Of a DNA stretch of 64,000 nucleotides, positions 57,101 to 64,000 are shown in pieces. A program made the translations under genes and the position numbers. Each line of letters begins with the position of its first letter. Positions within the stretch are counted from its first letter, which is position 1. The notes under the pieces were generated by a model. The model had not been told where the DNA came from, did no database searches, and was given only the letters and a program-made list of their open reading frames with translations. This DNA comes from Corynebacterium senegalense (GTDB lineage Bacteria; Actinomycetota; Actinomycetes; Mycobacteriales; Mycobacteriaceae): contig NZ_LS990887.1 of NCBI RefSeq assembly GCF_900411315.1, positions 878,239-942,238 of the forward strand, read 5' to 3'.

Positions 57101-60100
57101 CATCGAGGGCTCCCGGGCCGAGGACGCGCCGTTCGGCGTGGCGAAATCCTCCTTCACCTTCCCCGCCTCGCTTCTCGCCGCGCACACCGCCGTGACCGGC
57201 GCCGCGCTCGGCGCGGACGTGAAGGCGGGCACCCCGGACGTGCTGGTCGGCCCCTGCTGGCCCGCCATCTACACCGCGCTCGGCTCCGGCCAGCTCGCCG
57301 ACGGCTTCCCCGTCATCGAGGGCCTGCTCAACGCCGTGCACCTCGACCACGTGATCAACCTGCGTGCCGACCTGCACGAACTCGCCGACGGCCGCACCAT
57401 CGACGTGACCTCCCACTGCTCCTCCATCGAGGAATCCGTCTCCGGGCGCATCGTCACCGTCGAGCTGGAGCTGGCCTCCGACGGCAAGGTCGTGGCCACC
57501 CAGATGCACCGCTTCGCCATCCGCGGCCGCGCCACCGTAGCCACCCCGCCGAGCTCGGCCCCCTCCTACGGCGGAGCACCCGTCGAGGTGGAGGCCACCC
57601 CGCGCTCTTTCGTCGACCGCGCCGTGGTCACCGCCCCGCGGGACATGACCCCGTTCGCGCTGGTCTCGGGCGACTACAACCCGATCCACTCCTCCTACAA
57701 CGCCTCCGGGCTGGTGGGGTTGGAGGCCCCGCTGGTTCACGGCATGTGGCTCTCCGCCACCGCCCAGCACCTCGCCGGGCGCCACGGCGCGGTGACGGGC
57801 TGGACCTACTCCATGTACGGCATGGTCCAGCTGGGCGACGAAGTGGAGATCACCGTCGAGCGCGTCGGGCGCGCCGGCATCCGCCCGGCGCTCGAGGTGA
57901 CCTGCCGCATCGGCGGCGACGTGGTCTCCCGCGGCCAGGCGCTGCTCGCCCAGCCCGCCACCGCCTACGTCTACCCGGGCCAGGGTGTGCAGGCGGAGGG
58001 CATGGGCAAGGGCGACCGCGACGCCTGCCCCGCCGCCCGCGAGATCTGGCGCCGCGCCGACCGTCACACCAGGGCCAACCTGGGCTTTTCCATCCAGCGC
58101 ATTATCGACGAGAACCCCACCGCGATGACCGTGCGCGGCACCGAGTTCAAGCACCCGAAGGGTGTGCTGCACCTGACGCAGTTCACTCAAGTCGCGCTCG
58201 CCGTGGTCGCCTACGCCCAGACCGAGCGGCTGCGGGTGGACAACGCCCTGGCGGACGGTGCCATGTTCGCCGGCCACTCCCTCGGCGAGTACACCGCCCT
58301 GGCGTCGCTGGCGAACATCTTCGATCTCGAGGCCGTCATCGACATCGTCTACTCCCGCGGTTCCGCCATGGGCTCACTCGTCCCGCGCGACGCCGAGGGC
58401 AACTCCGACTACGGGATGGGCGCGCTGCGCCCGAACATGATCGGCGTGGGCCCCGACGAGGTCGAGGACTACGTGGCGCGCGTGGCCGAGGAATCCGGCG
58501 AGTTTCTGGAGATCGTCAACTACAACATCTCCGGTCAGCAGTACTCCGTCGCCGGCACCAAGAAGGGCCTGGCCGCGCTGTCGCAGGCCGCGAGTTCGGT
58601 CCGCGAGCGCGCCTACGTCACCGTGCCCGGCATCGACGTGCCCTTCCACTCCCGCGTGCTGCGCGACGGCGTGCCGGCTTTCGCCGAGAAGCTCGACGAG
58701 CTGCTTCCCGCCGAGATCGACGCGAACATCCTGGTCGGCCGCTACGTGCCGAACCTGGTGGCCCGCCCCTTCGAGCTGACCCAGGACTTCATTGACTCCG
58801 TCTGCGCGGAGGTCCCCTCCGAGCGCCTCGCAGGCGCCACCCCCGCCACCCCGGGGATTGCGCGCACCCTGCTGATCGAGTTGCTGGCCTGGCAGTTCGC
58901 TTCCCCGGTCCGCTGGATTGAAACCCAGGACCTGCTCATCCGGAGTGTCGAGCAGATCATCGAGGTCGGCCTGGCCGCGTCGCCGACGCTGACCAACCTG
59001 GCCAAGCGCGAGATGGACGTCGTCGGGCGCCGCATCCCGGTGCTCAACGTGGAGGCCGAGCAGGACCGCGTCATGCTGGCCGACGCCGTGGCCGCTCCCG
59101 AGCCGGAGGTCGAGGCCGAGCCGGAGGACACCACCTCCGCGCCTGCCGAGGCCCCGGCGGCTGCGGCGCCGGCGCCGGTTGCCGAGGCTCCCGCCGTTGA
59201 GGCAGCGCCCGCGCCGGCTGCCGCGCCCGGCGGCTCCCCGGCGGCGCATCTGCCCTTCAACGCCTCTGAGGCGATCATGGTCCTGTTCGCATTCCAGAAC
59301 AAGGTCCGCCTGGACCAGATCAACGACAGCGACAACATCGAGGAGCTCACCGGCGGCGTGTCCTCGCGCCGCAACCAGCTGCTCATGGACATGTCGGCGG
59401 AGCTGGGCGTGCCTTCCATCGACGGCGCCGCCGAGGCCGACGTGGCCACCCTGCGCGAGCGGGTCAACCAGGCCGCGCCGGGGTACTCCCCCTTCGGCTC
59501 CGTCCTCACCGAGGCGATCACCGCGCGCCTGCGCCAGCTGCTCGGCGCCGCCGGGCTCAAGCCCGCCTTCGTCGGCGAGACCGTCACCGGCGCGTGGGGG
59601 CTGCCCGCCACCTGGACCCCGCACGTCGAAGCGGAGATCCTGTTGGGCACCCGCGCCGAGGAATCGGTGCGCGGCGGCAGCCTGAACACGCTGCCGGACG
59701 TCGCCTCCAAGGCCGACGCGGCAGCGCTTGTCGACGCCGCCGTGCAAGCCGTCGCCGCACGTCACGGGCACAGCGTCAGCCGGGCCTCCGCGAACACCGC
59801 CGCCGGCGGCGGGGTCGTTGACTCTGCGGCGCTCGACGCGTACAAGGAGGAGGTCACCGACGCGCTCGTCTCCACCGCGCGCACCCTGCTTTCCAAGCTG
59901 GGCGTCGAGGAGGAGCGCACCGAGGTCGAGGCGCCGGACACCACGATCGTCGACACGATCGAGGCCGAGCTCGGGTCTGGCTGGGTGCAGCAGGTCACCC
60001 CGGTTTTCGACGCGCGCAAGGCAGTGCTTTTCGACGACCGCTGGGCCCAGGCCCGCGAAGACCTGGCGCGCGTGGCCCTGGGCCAGGCCTCGATCGGCGT

Positions 60101-63100
60101 CGAACGCTTCGCCGGCACGGGCGCCACGGTGGCCGCGCAGGCCGAGTGGTACGCGGACAACGGCTACGCCGGCCCGCTGGCGGAGATCGCCCTCGCGGCG
60201 CGGGAGACGCCAGAGCTGGAGTTCGCGGGTGACGTCGCCCTGGTCACCGGCGCGGCCCCCGGCTCCATCGCAACCGCACTGGTGGAGCGGCTGCTCGCCG
60301 ACGGCGCGACGGTAGTCATGACGGCCTCGCGCGTGAGCCAGGCGCGCAAGGAGTTCGCCCGCGAGCTCTACCGCGACCACGCTTCCGCGGGCGCGGCACT
60401 GTGGCTGGTGCCCGCCAACCTGTCCAGCTACCGCGACATCGACGCGCTCATCGGCTGGATCGGTGCCGAGCAGCGCGAGACCGTGGGCAACGAGGTACGC
60501 GTGGTCAAGCCGGCGCTGACCCCGACGCTCGCCTTCCCCTTCGCCGCGCCCGGCGTGTCCGGCTCGCTGGCGGAGGTCGGCGGCAACGCCGAGACCCAGA
60601 CCCGCCTGCTGCTGTGGTCCGTGGAGCGCACCATCGCCGGGCTGTCCGAGCTGGCCCAGGCGTCCGACGACTTCCCCGCCACCCGCACGCACGTCGTGCT
60701 GCCGGGCTCGCCGAACCGCGGCACCTTCGGCGGCGACGGCGCCTACGGCGAGGTCAAGGCGGCCTTCGATGCGATCGTGAACAAGTGGTCCGCCGAGACC
60801 GGCTGGCCCGAGGGCGTCACGCTCGCCCAGGCCCGCATCGGCTGGGTCGCCGGCACCGCGCTCATGGGCGGCAACGACGCGCTCATCCCGGCGGCGCGCG
60901 AGGCGGGCATCCGCGTGTGGAGCCCGGAGGAGATCTCCGCCGAGCTCATGGGGCTGGCCAGCGCCGAGTCGCGCGCGCGGGCGGCCGAGGCGCCGCTCGA
61001 CCTGGACCTGACCGGGGGCCTGGACGAGGCCGGGGTCTCCATCGCGGAGCTGGCCCGTAACGCCGCTGTGCACGAGGCGGCGGGAGGGGCGTCTACAAGC
61101 GAAGGCTCGATCAAGGCCCTGCCGAACGTGGCGAACCCCGCCCAGCCCGAGGGCGTGGCCGTCGGCGAGGTGAGCTGCGGGCTCGATGACATGATCGTGA
61201 TCGTCGGCGTCGGCGAGGTCTCCTCCTGGGGCTCGGGGCGCACCCGCCGCGAGGCCGAGTACGGCATGCGCCGCGACGGCTCCGTCGAGCTGACCGCCGC
61301 CGGGGTGCTGGAGCTGGCGTGGATGACCGGGTTGGTGCGCTGGGCCGAGGACCCGACCCCCGGCTGGTACGATGCGTCGGGCGCGGAGGTCGACGAGGCC
61401 GACATCTACGAGCGCTTCCGCGACGAGGTGGTCGCCCGCGCCGGCGTGCGCGAGCTGACGGACAAGTACTTCCTCACCGACAAGGGCTCGATCGACCTGG
61501 CCGAGGTCTTCCTCGACCGCGACGTCACCTTCACCGTGGAGAGCGAGGCGGCTGCCCGCGAGATCGCCGAGGCCGACCCCGCGAAGACGCGCGTGGAGCG
61601 TGTCGACGGCGAATGGACCGTCACCCGGCTCGCCGGAGCGAGCGCGCGGGTGCCCCGCAAGGCCACGCTCACGCGCACCGTCGCCGGCCAGATGCCCGAC
61701 GACTTCGACCCCGCTGCCTGGGGAATCCCGGCGCAGATGGTGGACAACCTCGACCGCATCGCCGTGTGGAACCTGGTCACGGCCGTCGACGCTTTTGTCA
61801 CCGCCGGCTTCACCCCCGCCGAGCTCATGCAGGCCGTCCACCCCGTCGACGTCGCCTCCACCCAGGGCACCGGCATCGGCGGCATGGAGTCGCTGCACAA
61901 GGTCTTCGTCTCGCGCCTGCTGGGCGAGGAGCGCCAGACCGACATCCTGCAGGAGGCGTTGCCGAACGTGGTGGCGGCGCACACGATGCAGTCGCTCGTG
62001 GGCGGCTACGGCTCGATGATCCACCCGGTGGGGGCGTGCGCCACCGCCGCGGTGTCCATCGAGGAGGCCGTGGACAAGATCGCCGTGGGCAAGGCGGACT
62101 TCGTCGTCGCCGGCGGTATCGACGACGTCCAGGTCGAGTCGTTGGAGGGCTTCGGCCAGATGAACGCCACCGCGGAGACCGCCGCGATGCGCGCCAAGGG
62201 CATCTCCGACCGCTTCATCTCGCGGGCCAACGACCGCCGCCGCGGCGGCTTCCTCGAGGCCGAGGGCGGTGGCACCGTGCTGATCGCGCGCGGCTCGGTG
62301 GCGGCTCACCTCGGGCTGCCGGTGCGCGCGGTGATCGCCTACGCCTCCTCCTTCGGCGACGGCGCGCACACCTCCATCCCGGCGCCCGGCCTGGGCGTGC
62401 TCGGTGCCGCGCGCGGGGGCACGGAGTCCCGCCTGGCGCGCTCGCTGGCCTCGCTCGGCTTGACGGCTGACGACGTCACCGTGCTGTCCAAGCACGACAC
62501 CTCCACCAACGCCAACGACCCGAACGAGTCCGAGCTGCACTCGCTGCTCTGGCCCGCCATTGGCCGCGACGAGCGGGCGCCGATGTACGTCATCTCGCAG
62601 AAGACGCTCACCGGCCACGCCAAGGCTGGCGCCGCGCTCTTCCAGGTCGGCGGGCTTATCGACGTCCTTTCCACCGGCCTCATCCCCGCCAACGCCTCCC
62701 TCGACTGCGTGGATCCCCTGGTGGGCGCCAAGGCCTCCAACCTGGTGTGGCTGCGCTCCCCGCTGGCGCTGGGCGCCGGCGCGGTGAAAGCCGCGGCGCT
62801 GACCTCCCTCGGCTTCGGCCACGTCGGCGCGCTGGTGGTCCTCGCCCACCCGGGCGTGTTCGAGGCAGCGCTGGCGGCCTCGGGTGGTTCGGTTTCCGGG
62901 TGGCGCTCGCGGGCCACCGCCCGGCTGCGGGCCGGCGCCGGCTGGCTCGAGGCCGGCATGACCAGGCGGCGCGACCTGTTCACGCAGGTGGAGAACCGCC
63001 GTTTCGCCCCGGGCGACGTTCACGACGGCGAGATCGCGCTGCTTTTGGATGCGGACGCGCGGCTCGGGGCCGACGGGATGTACCCGCGGTCGGGCTCCGT

Positions 63101-63107
63101 GGTGTAG
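54144..63107 (+). CDS. fas: Type I fatty acid synthase
   Basis: 2987 residues, all activities in one chain. AT with LAGHSQGSLG (S122); ER from about 350 (GLSPIILGGMTPTTADG, FMN-type barrel); MaoC-like DH near 1170-1190 (SGDYNPIHSS, LVHGMW); malonyl/palmitoyl transferase with MFAGHSLGEYTAL (S1379); an Ala/Pro/Glu-rich hinge 1651-1706; ACP with the attachment Ser in GGVSSRRNQ (S1740); KR near 2030 (VALVTGAAPGSIA); KS with GACATAAVS (C2632), KHDTSTNAND (H2784) and KTLTGHAKAG (K2820, H2825). No PPT domain. It makes C16/C18 acyl-CoAs for phospholipids and mycolates. GAGGAAAG precedes ATG 54144. One uninterrupted frame. Confidence 0.96.
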   Translation: MTLTPLLSLTSPAVVFQGQGTNWRAALSDASASPLTHARLAELLAAARALTGPVARPLASAVPGVVERLRTVMDPDRAAGTADIDVFPAVSVPGIVLAQIAAVQQLRDVGLDVDNSTLAGHSQGSLGVAAVRHPEHALAFALILGAAASTSHGSTDSASRMLSVRGVRRGDVEKLAGELISVINGPRHIVLAGEPHELAAARERIEAAAAAYNAKLEAAEYGGSEIVPVFDELPVAYPFHRAGNSAGVDMAADWAQRCGIDLGETTPRELAQAILADVHDWPAKVRELIDAGASHILSLDTSLATITTKLTAGSGVPVVTVDTPTKRDDLAVPGKTLPEAADYSRFAPRLVRLPDGKTYTQTRFSSLTGLSPIILGGMTPTTADGEIVAAAANAGYWTELAGGGMYSEEVFNEHKNTLVEHLEPGRTAQFNTMFFDRFLWNMHFGQTRMVPKARAAGAPFNGVCISAGIPEVDEATELLATLRADGFPYIAFKPGTAKQIRDALKIAAANPEVPVILMVEDGHAGGHHSWVDLDDLLIDTYGGVREHGNAILTVGGGVYSPERASELITGDWATRWDLPLMPVDAVFIGTVAMATREAKATDSVKDLLVNTAGLKPEDNGGWVSRGTGRNGVASSQSHLLADIHDLDNSFAKASRLITNMALEEYDKRRDEIIEALSKTSKPYFGEVEEMTYAQWVERFVELGYPFVDASWDARFVSLLHRIEARLNEVDHGEIETLFPEGDVIDPREAVAKLLSAYPAAREITVSPRDAAWWIGLHHAYPKPMPWVPAIDGDLKTWFGKDTLWQAQDPRYTADQVRIIPGPVAVAGITKKNEPVADLLARFEAAATRSLLDAGSTPRDVVARLGDAASVEEYLRAAPTMVWHGHLMENPAHTMDPDAFDIIEEGGEWAIRINTDSYWDDLPEDQRPFYVRDVMIPIDLPEGVATGGSPVVSDERLPAAVFDLLAGLAGVGSTSEAGDEITEMPAIIEGSRAEDAPFGVAKSSFTFPASLLAAHTAVTGAALGADVKAGTPDVLVGPCWPAIYTALGSGQLADGFPVIEGLLNAVHLDHVINLRADLHELADGRTIDVTSHCSSIEESVSGRIVTVELELASDGKVVATQMHRFAIRGRATVATPPSSAPSYGGAPVEVEATPRSFVDRAVVTAPRDMTPFALVSGDYNPIHSSYNASGLVGLEAPLVHGMWLSATAQHLAGRHGAVTGWTYSMYGMVQLGDEVEITVERVGRAGIRPALEVTCRIGGDVVSRGQALLAQPATAYVYPGQGVQAEGMGKGDRDACPAAREIWRRADRHTRANLGFSIQRIIDENPTAMTVRGTEFKHPKGVLHLTQFTQVALAVVAYAQTERLRVDNALADGAMFAGHSLGEYTALASLANIFDLEAVIDIVYSRGSAMGSLVPRDAEGNSDYGMGALRPNMIGVGPDEVEDYVARVAEESGEFLEIVNYNISGQQYSVAGTKKGLAALSQAASSVRERAYVTVPGIDVPFHSRVLRDGVPAFAEKLDELLPAEIDANILVGRYVPNLVARPFELTQDFIDSVCAEVPSERLAGATPATPGIARTLLIELLAWQFASPVRWIETQDLLIRSVEQIIEVGLAASPTLTNLAKREMDVVGRRIPVLNVEAEQDRVMLADAVAAPEPEVEAEPEDTTSAPAEAPAAAAPAPVAEAPAVEAAPAPAAAPGGSPAAHLPFNASEAIMVLFAFQNKVRLDQINDSDNIEELTGGVSSRRNQLLMDMSAELGVPSIDGAAEADVATLRERVNQAAPGYSPFGSVLTEAITARLRQLLGAAGLKPAFVGETVTGAWGLPATWTPHVEAEILLGTRAEESVRGGSLNTLPDVASKADAAALVDAAVQAVAARHGHSVSRASANTAAGGGVVDSAALDAYKEEVTDALVSTARTLLSKLGVEEERTEVEAPDTTIVDTIEAELGSGWVQQVTPVFDARKAVLFDDRWAQAREDLARVALGQASIGVERFAGTGATVAAQAEWYADNGYAGPLAEIALAARETPELEFAGDVALVTGAAPGSIATALVERLLADGATVVMTASRVSQARKEFARELYRDHASAGAALWLVPANLSSYRDIDALIGWIGAEQRETVGNEVRVVKPALTPTLAFPFAAPGVSGSLAEVGGNAETQTRLLLWSVERTIAGLSELAQASDDFPATRTHVVLPGSPNRGTFGGDGAYGEVKAAFDAIVNKWSAETGWPEGVTLAQARIGWVAGTALMGGNDALIPAAREAGIRVWSPEEISAELMGLASAESRARAAEAPLDLDLTGGLDEAGVSIAELARNAAVHEAAGGASTSEGSIKALPNVANPAQPEGVAVGEVSCGLDDMIVIVGVGEVSSWGSGRTRREAEYGMRRDGSVELTAAGVLELAWMTGLVRWAEDPTPGWYDASGAEVDEADIYERFRDEVVARAGVRELTDKYFLTDKGSIDLAEVFLDRDVTFTVESEAAAREIAEADPAKTRVERVDGEWTVTRLAGASARVPRKATLTRTVAGQMPDDFDPAAWGIPAQMVDNLDRIAVWNLVTAVDAFVTAGFTPAELMQAVHPVDVASTQGTGIGGMESLHKVFVSRLLGEERQTDILQEALPNVVAAHTMQSLVGGYGSMIHPVGACATAAVSIEEAVDKIAVGKADFVVAGGIDDVQVESLEGFGQMNATAETAAMRAKGISDRFISRANDRRRGGFLEAEGGGTVLIARGSVAAHLGLPVRAVIAYASSFGDGAHTSIPAPGLGVLGAARGGTESRLARSLASLGLTADDVTVLSKHDTSTNANDPNESELHSLLWPAIGRDERAPMYVISQKTLTGHAKAGAALFQVGGLIDVLSTGLIPANASLDCVDPLVGAKASNLVWLRSPLALGAGAVKAAALTSLGFGHVGALVVLAHPGVFEAALAASGGSVSGWRSRATARLRAGAGWLEAGMTRRRDLFTQVENRRFAPGDVHDGEIALLLDADARLGADGMYPRSGSVV

Positions 63108-63131
63108 GTGTCGGGCTCCGCGCTTTAGGTG
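63090..63131 (+). repeat. 21-bp tandem duplication over the fas stop codon
   Basis: TCGGGCTCCG-N6-TAGGTG occurs at 63090-63110 and again at 63111-63131 with three differences, so the last codons and stop of fas are duplicated in tandem. Confidence 0.7.
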
Positions 63132-63139
63132 AAGAACTG

Positions 63140-63195
63140 AAGGGTAAGAATCGCCGGTTTCGCCGGATTTCGGTGGATTCTTGCCCTTTTGTTCT
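63140..63195 (+). terminator. Rho-independent terminator of accD-fas
   Basis: Arms AAGGGTAAGAATC (63140-63152) and GATTCTTGCCCTT (63176-63188), one mismatch, followed by TTGTTCTTG. An inner CCGG repeat lies in the loop. Confidence 0.85.
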
Positions 63196-63251
63196 TGCCC
63201 TGGGGGGTGGGGGGCTGCGGGCCGCCGGTTTCGCTCCTAAGATTCTGGCGA

Positions 63252-63662
63252 GTGAGGGAACATGGGGAAATCGGAGGGACGCCGTTCTGGACCTTTTTCG
63301 TGGCCTGTATTTCGGTGCCGCTTGCCGCGACGTACCTGGTGGCGCTCGCCGTAGACTCCCCGACGCAACGCCTAGCCGTGCTCGCAGCGGGCACGGCAGC
63401 TATCGGCCCCATCGGTGCGGCTCTGGGGGCGTGGGCGGGTGTGTCGCGGACGATGAAGGGGAACCGTCAGCAGGATTTGTTGAAGGAATGGCACTCAGAG
63501 CTCCGCTGGGCCACCGAGTTGTGCGCATCGGGCGATCCAGCGAAGGTGCCCATCGGGGTCGCGGTACTCGATGCTCTTGATGATCTACCTTTCCTGGGGG
63601 ACAATGAGAATCTGTTGATCGATGCCGTCATCGAAGAAGTCACCCAGAACTTTGACCAATGA
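63252..63662 (+). CDS. Hypothetical membrane protein, 136 residues
   Basis: Two hydrophobic segments (FWTFFVACISVPLAATYLVALAV and LAVLAAGTAAIGPIGAALGAWAGV), then a soluble acidic tail ending DAVIEEVTQNFDQ. GTG 63252 lies 8 nt after TAAGAT (63238-63243), so probably leaderless; the frame is open to 63189. Base use is less GC-rich toward the end. No family recognised. Followed 13 bp later by a small gene with a good ribosome site. Confidence 0.65.
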   Translation: MREHGEIGGTPFWTFFVACISVPLAATYLVALAVDSPTQRLAVLAAGTAAIGPIGAALGAWAGVSRTMKGNRQQDLLKEWHSELRWATELCASGDPAKVPIGVAVLDALDDLPFLGDNENLLIDAVIEEVTQNFDQ

Positions 63663-63675
63663 GAGGAGCGTCGCC

Positions 63676-63840
63676 GTGAAGAAGACCGCGCCCCGCGATG
63701 TCTACGTCCCGAAAACCGATGTCCCTCCCACCCGCGGCCAGATCGCCGCGGCAAAGCTCATCATGAAGCGCGACCACGAAGGTAAGGGGCGGGTGACGAT
63801 CACCCCGAAGATCCGCTACCTCGCGTCATACGAGGGGTAG
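63676..63840 (+). CDS. Small hypothetical protein, 54 residues
   Basis: Starts MKKTAPRDVYVPKTDVPPTRGQIAAAKLIMKRDHEGKG and ends ITPKIRYLASYEG. Basic, soluble. GTG 63676 is chosen because GAGAGGAG lies 7 nt before it. Likely an operon partner of the 136-residue protein. Function unknown; the upstream ATG 63622 lies within the previous gene and is less likely. Confidence 0.6.
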   Translation: MKKTAPRDVYVPKTDVPPTRGQIAAAKLIMKRDHEGKGRVTITPKIRYLASYEG

Positions 63841-63850
63841 AACGCCTCGC

Positions 63851-63877
63851 GGGGAGATTCCGAATCGGAATCACCCC
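63851..63877. terminator. Hairpin between convergent genes at right edge
   Basis: GGGG-A-GATTCCGA-A-TCGGAATC-A-CCCC: a perfect GATTCCGA/TCGGAATC pair with outer GGGG/CCCC and one A-A mismatch. No U tract. Confidence 0.55.
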
Positions 63878-63908
63878 GTACGGATGCCCCTGCGGAAGGC
63901 TATGACCT

Positions 63909-64000
63909 CTACACCGTCGCGGCACCCAGCTTCACGAAGGTGAAGCCCGCCCCCCGCAACTGGGAGATCGCCGCCCGGACGCCCTCGGCGGTGCCGCGCC
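63909..64000 (-). CDS. C-terminal end of a gene running off the right edge
   Basis: Minus-strand frame reading RGTAEGVRAAISQLRGAGFTFV then KLGAATV and a TAG stop. The pattern (xxLRGAGFTFVKL) is like the last helix and strand of polysaccharide deacetylases (NodB domain), but only 30 residues are visible, so both existence and identity are tentative. Confidence 0.4.
   Translation of the reverse strand, partial: RGTAEGVRAAISQLRGAGFTFVKLGAATV

Noticed and set aside
58374..63023. 1549-codon open frame on the minus strand opposite fas
   Set aside because: Composition is Gly/Arg/Ala/His repeats with no domain; the plus-strand frame is an unmistakable FAS-I.

Overview
The window is a GC-rich (roughly 70% by eye), densely coded stretch of a Corynebacterium-type actinobacterial chromosome. 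It carries WhiB1- and WhiB2-type regulators, MtrAB-LpqB, AdnAB, a type I fatty acid synthase, arabinogalactan-linker genes (WbbL, NDP-mannose/rhamnose enzymes) and many TAnnnT -10 boxes lying 6-8 nt before the start codon (leaderless genes). The gene order from uvrD2 to accD follows the conserved block that lies between uvrD2 and accD5 in Mycobacterium tuberculosis.

Layout. 1-9.1 kb, minus strand: DNA repair helicases and nucleases (uvrD2 cut by the window edge, then adnA-adnB) with a K+ channel gene. 9.1-14.2 kb: conserved actinobacterial proteins of little-known function, plus a DEAD-box helicase coupled to a membrane-anchored propeller protein. 14.6-16.6 kb: redox and stress control (whiB1, sigH-rshA), the 24-residue ribosomal protein bL37 and ybaK. 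16.5-20.9 kb: an SRAP-family DNA-protein crosslink sensor, aroA, rsgA and small conserved genes. 20.9-31.1 kb, minus strand: secA, hpf, and the operon sahH-tmk-mtrA-mtrB-lpqB-comF. 31.2-41.7 kb: envelope sugar metabolism (manA, tobH, pmmB, GDP-mannose pyrophosphorylase-like gene, wbbL, an LCP ligase) with whiB2 and DUF3499. 41.7-46.3 kb: an ABC importer of the trehalose/LpqY type without a local ATPase gene, and a rhodanese. 46.4-50.2 kb, minus strand: PH-domain protein-purK-purE-YdcF, and birA.

50.2-63.1 kb is the most unusual part. A lower-GC gene for a Schlafen/AlbA_2-type ATP-binding protein with a C-terminal winged helix sits between two direct copies of a ~160-bp repeat. The repeats are packed with TTTCCAGTAGA sites, and the upstream copy ends in a perfect 42-bp palindrome that touches the start codon. 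Next come acpS, accD (acyl-CoA carboxylase beta subunit) and a 2987-residue FAS-I. This places biotin ligase, carboxylase subunit, fatty acid synthase and its phosphopantetheinyl transferase together. The last 0.9 kb holds two small unknown genes and the end of another gene cut by the window edge.

The other notable sequence-level results are an AdnA motor domain that has lost its Walker A lysine, a missing base (or CTG start) at the beginning of mtrB, and two overlapping divergent leaderless promoters between aroA and the SRAP gene. I saw no rRNA, tRNA, CRISPR array, transposase or prophage module. Start sites and motifs were read by eye; no database search was run.
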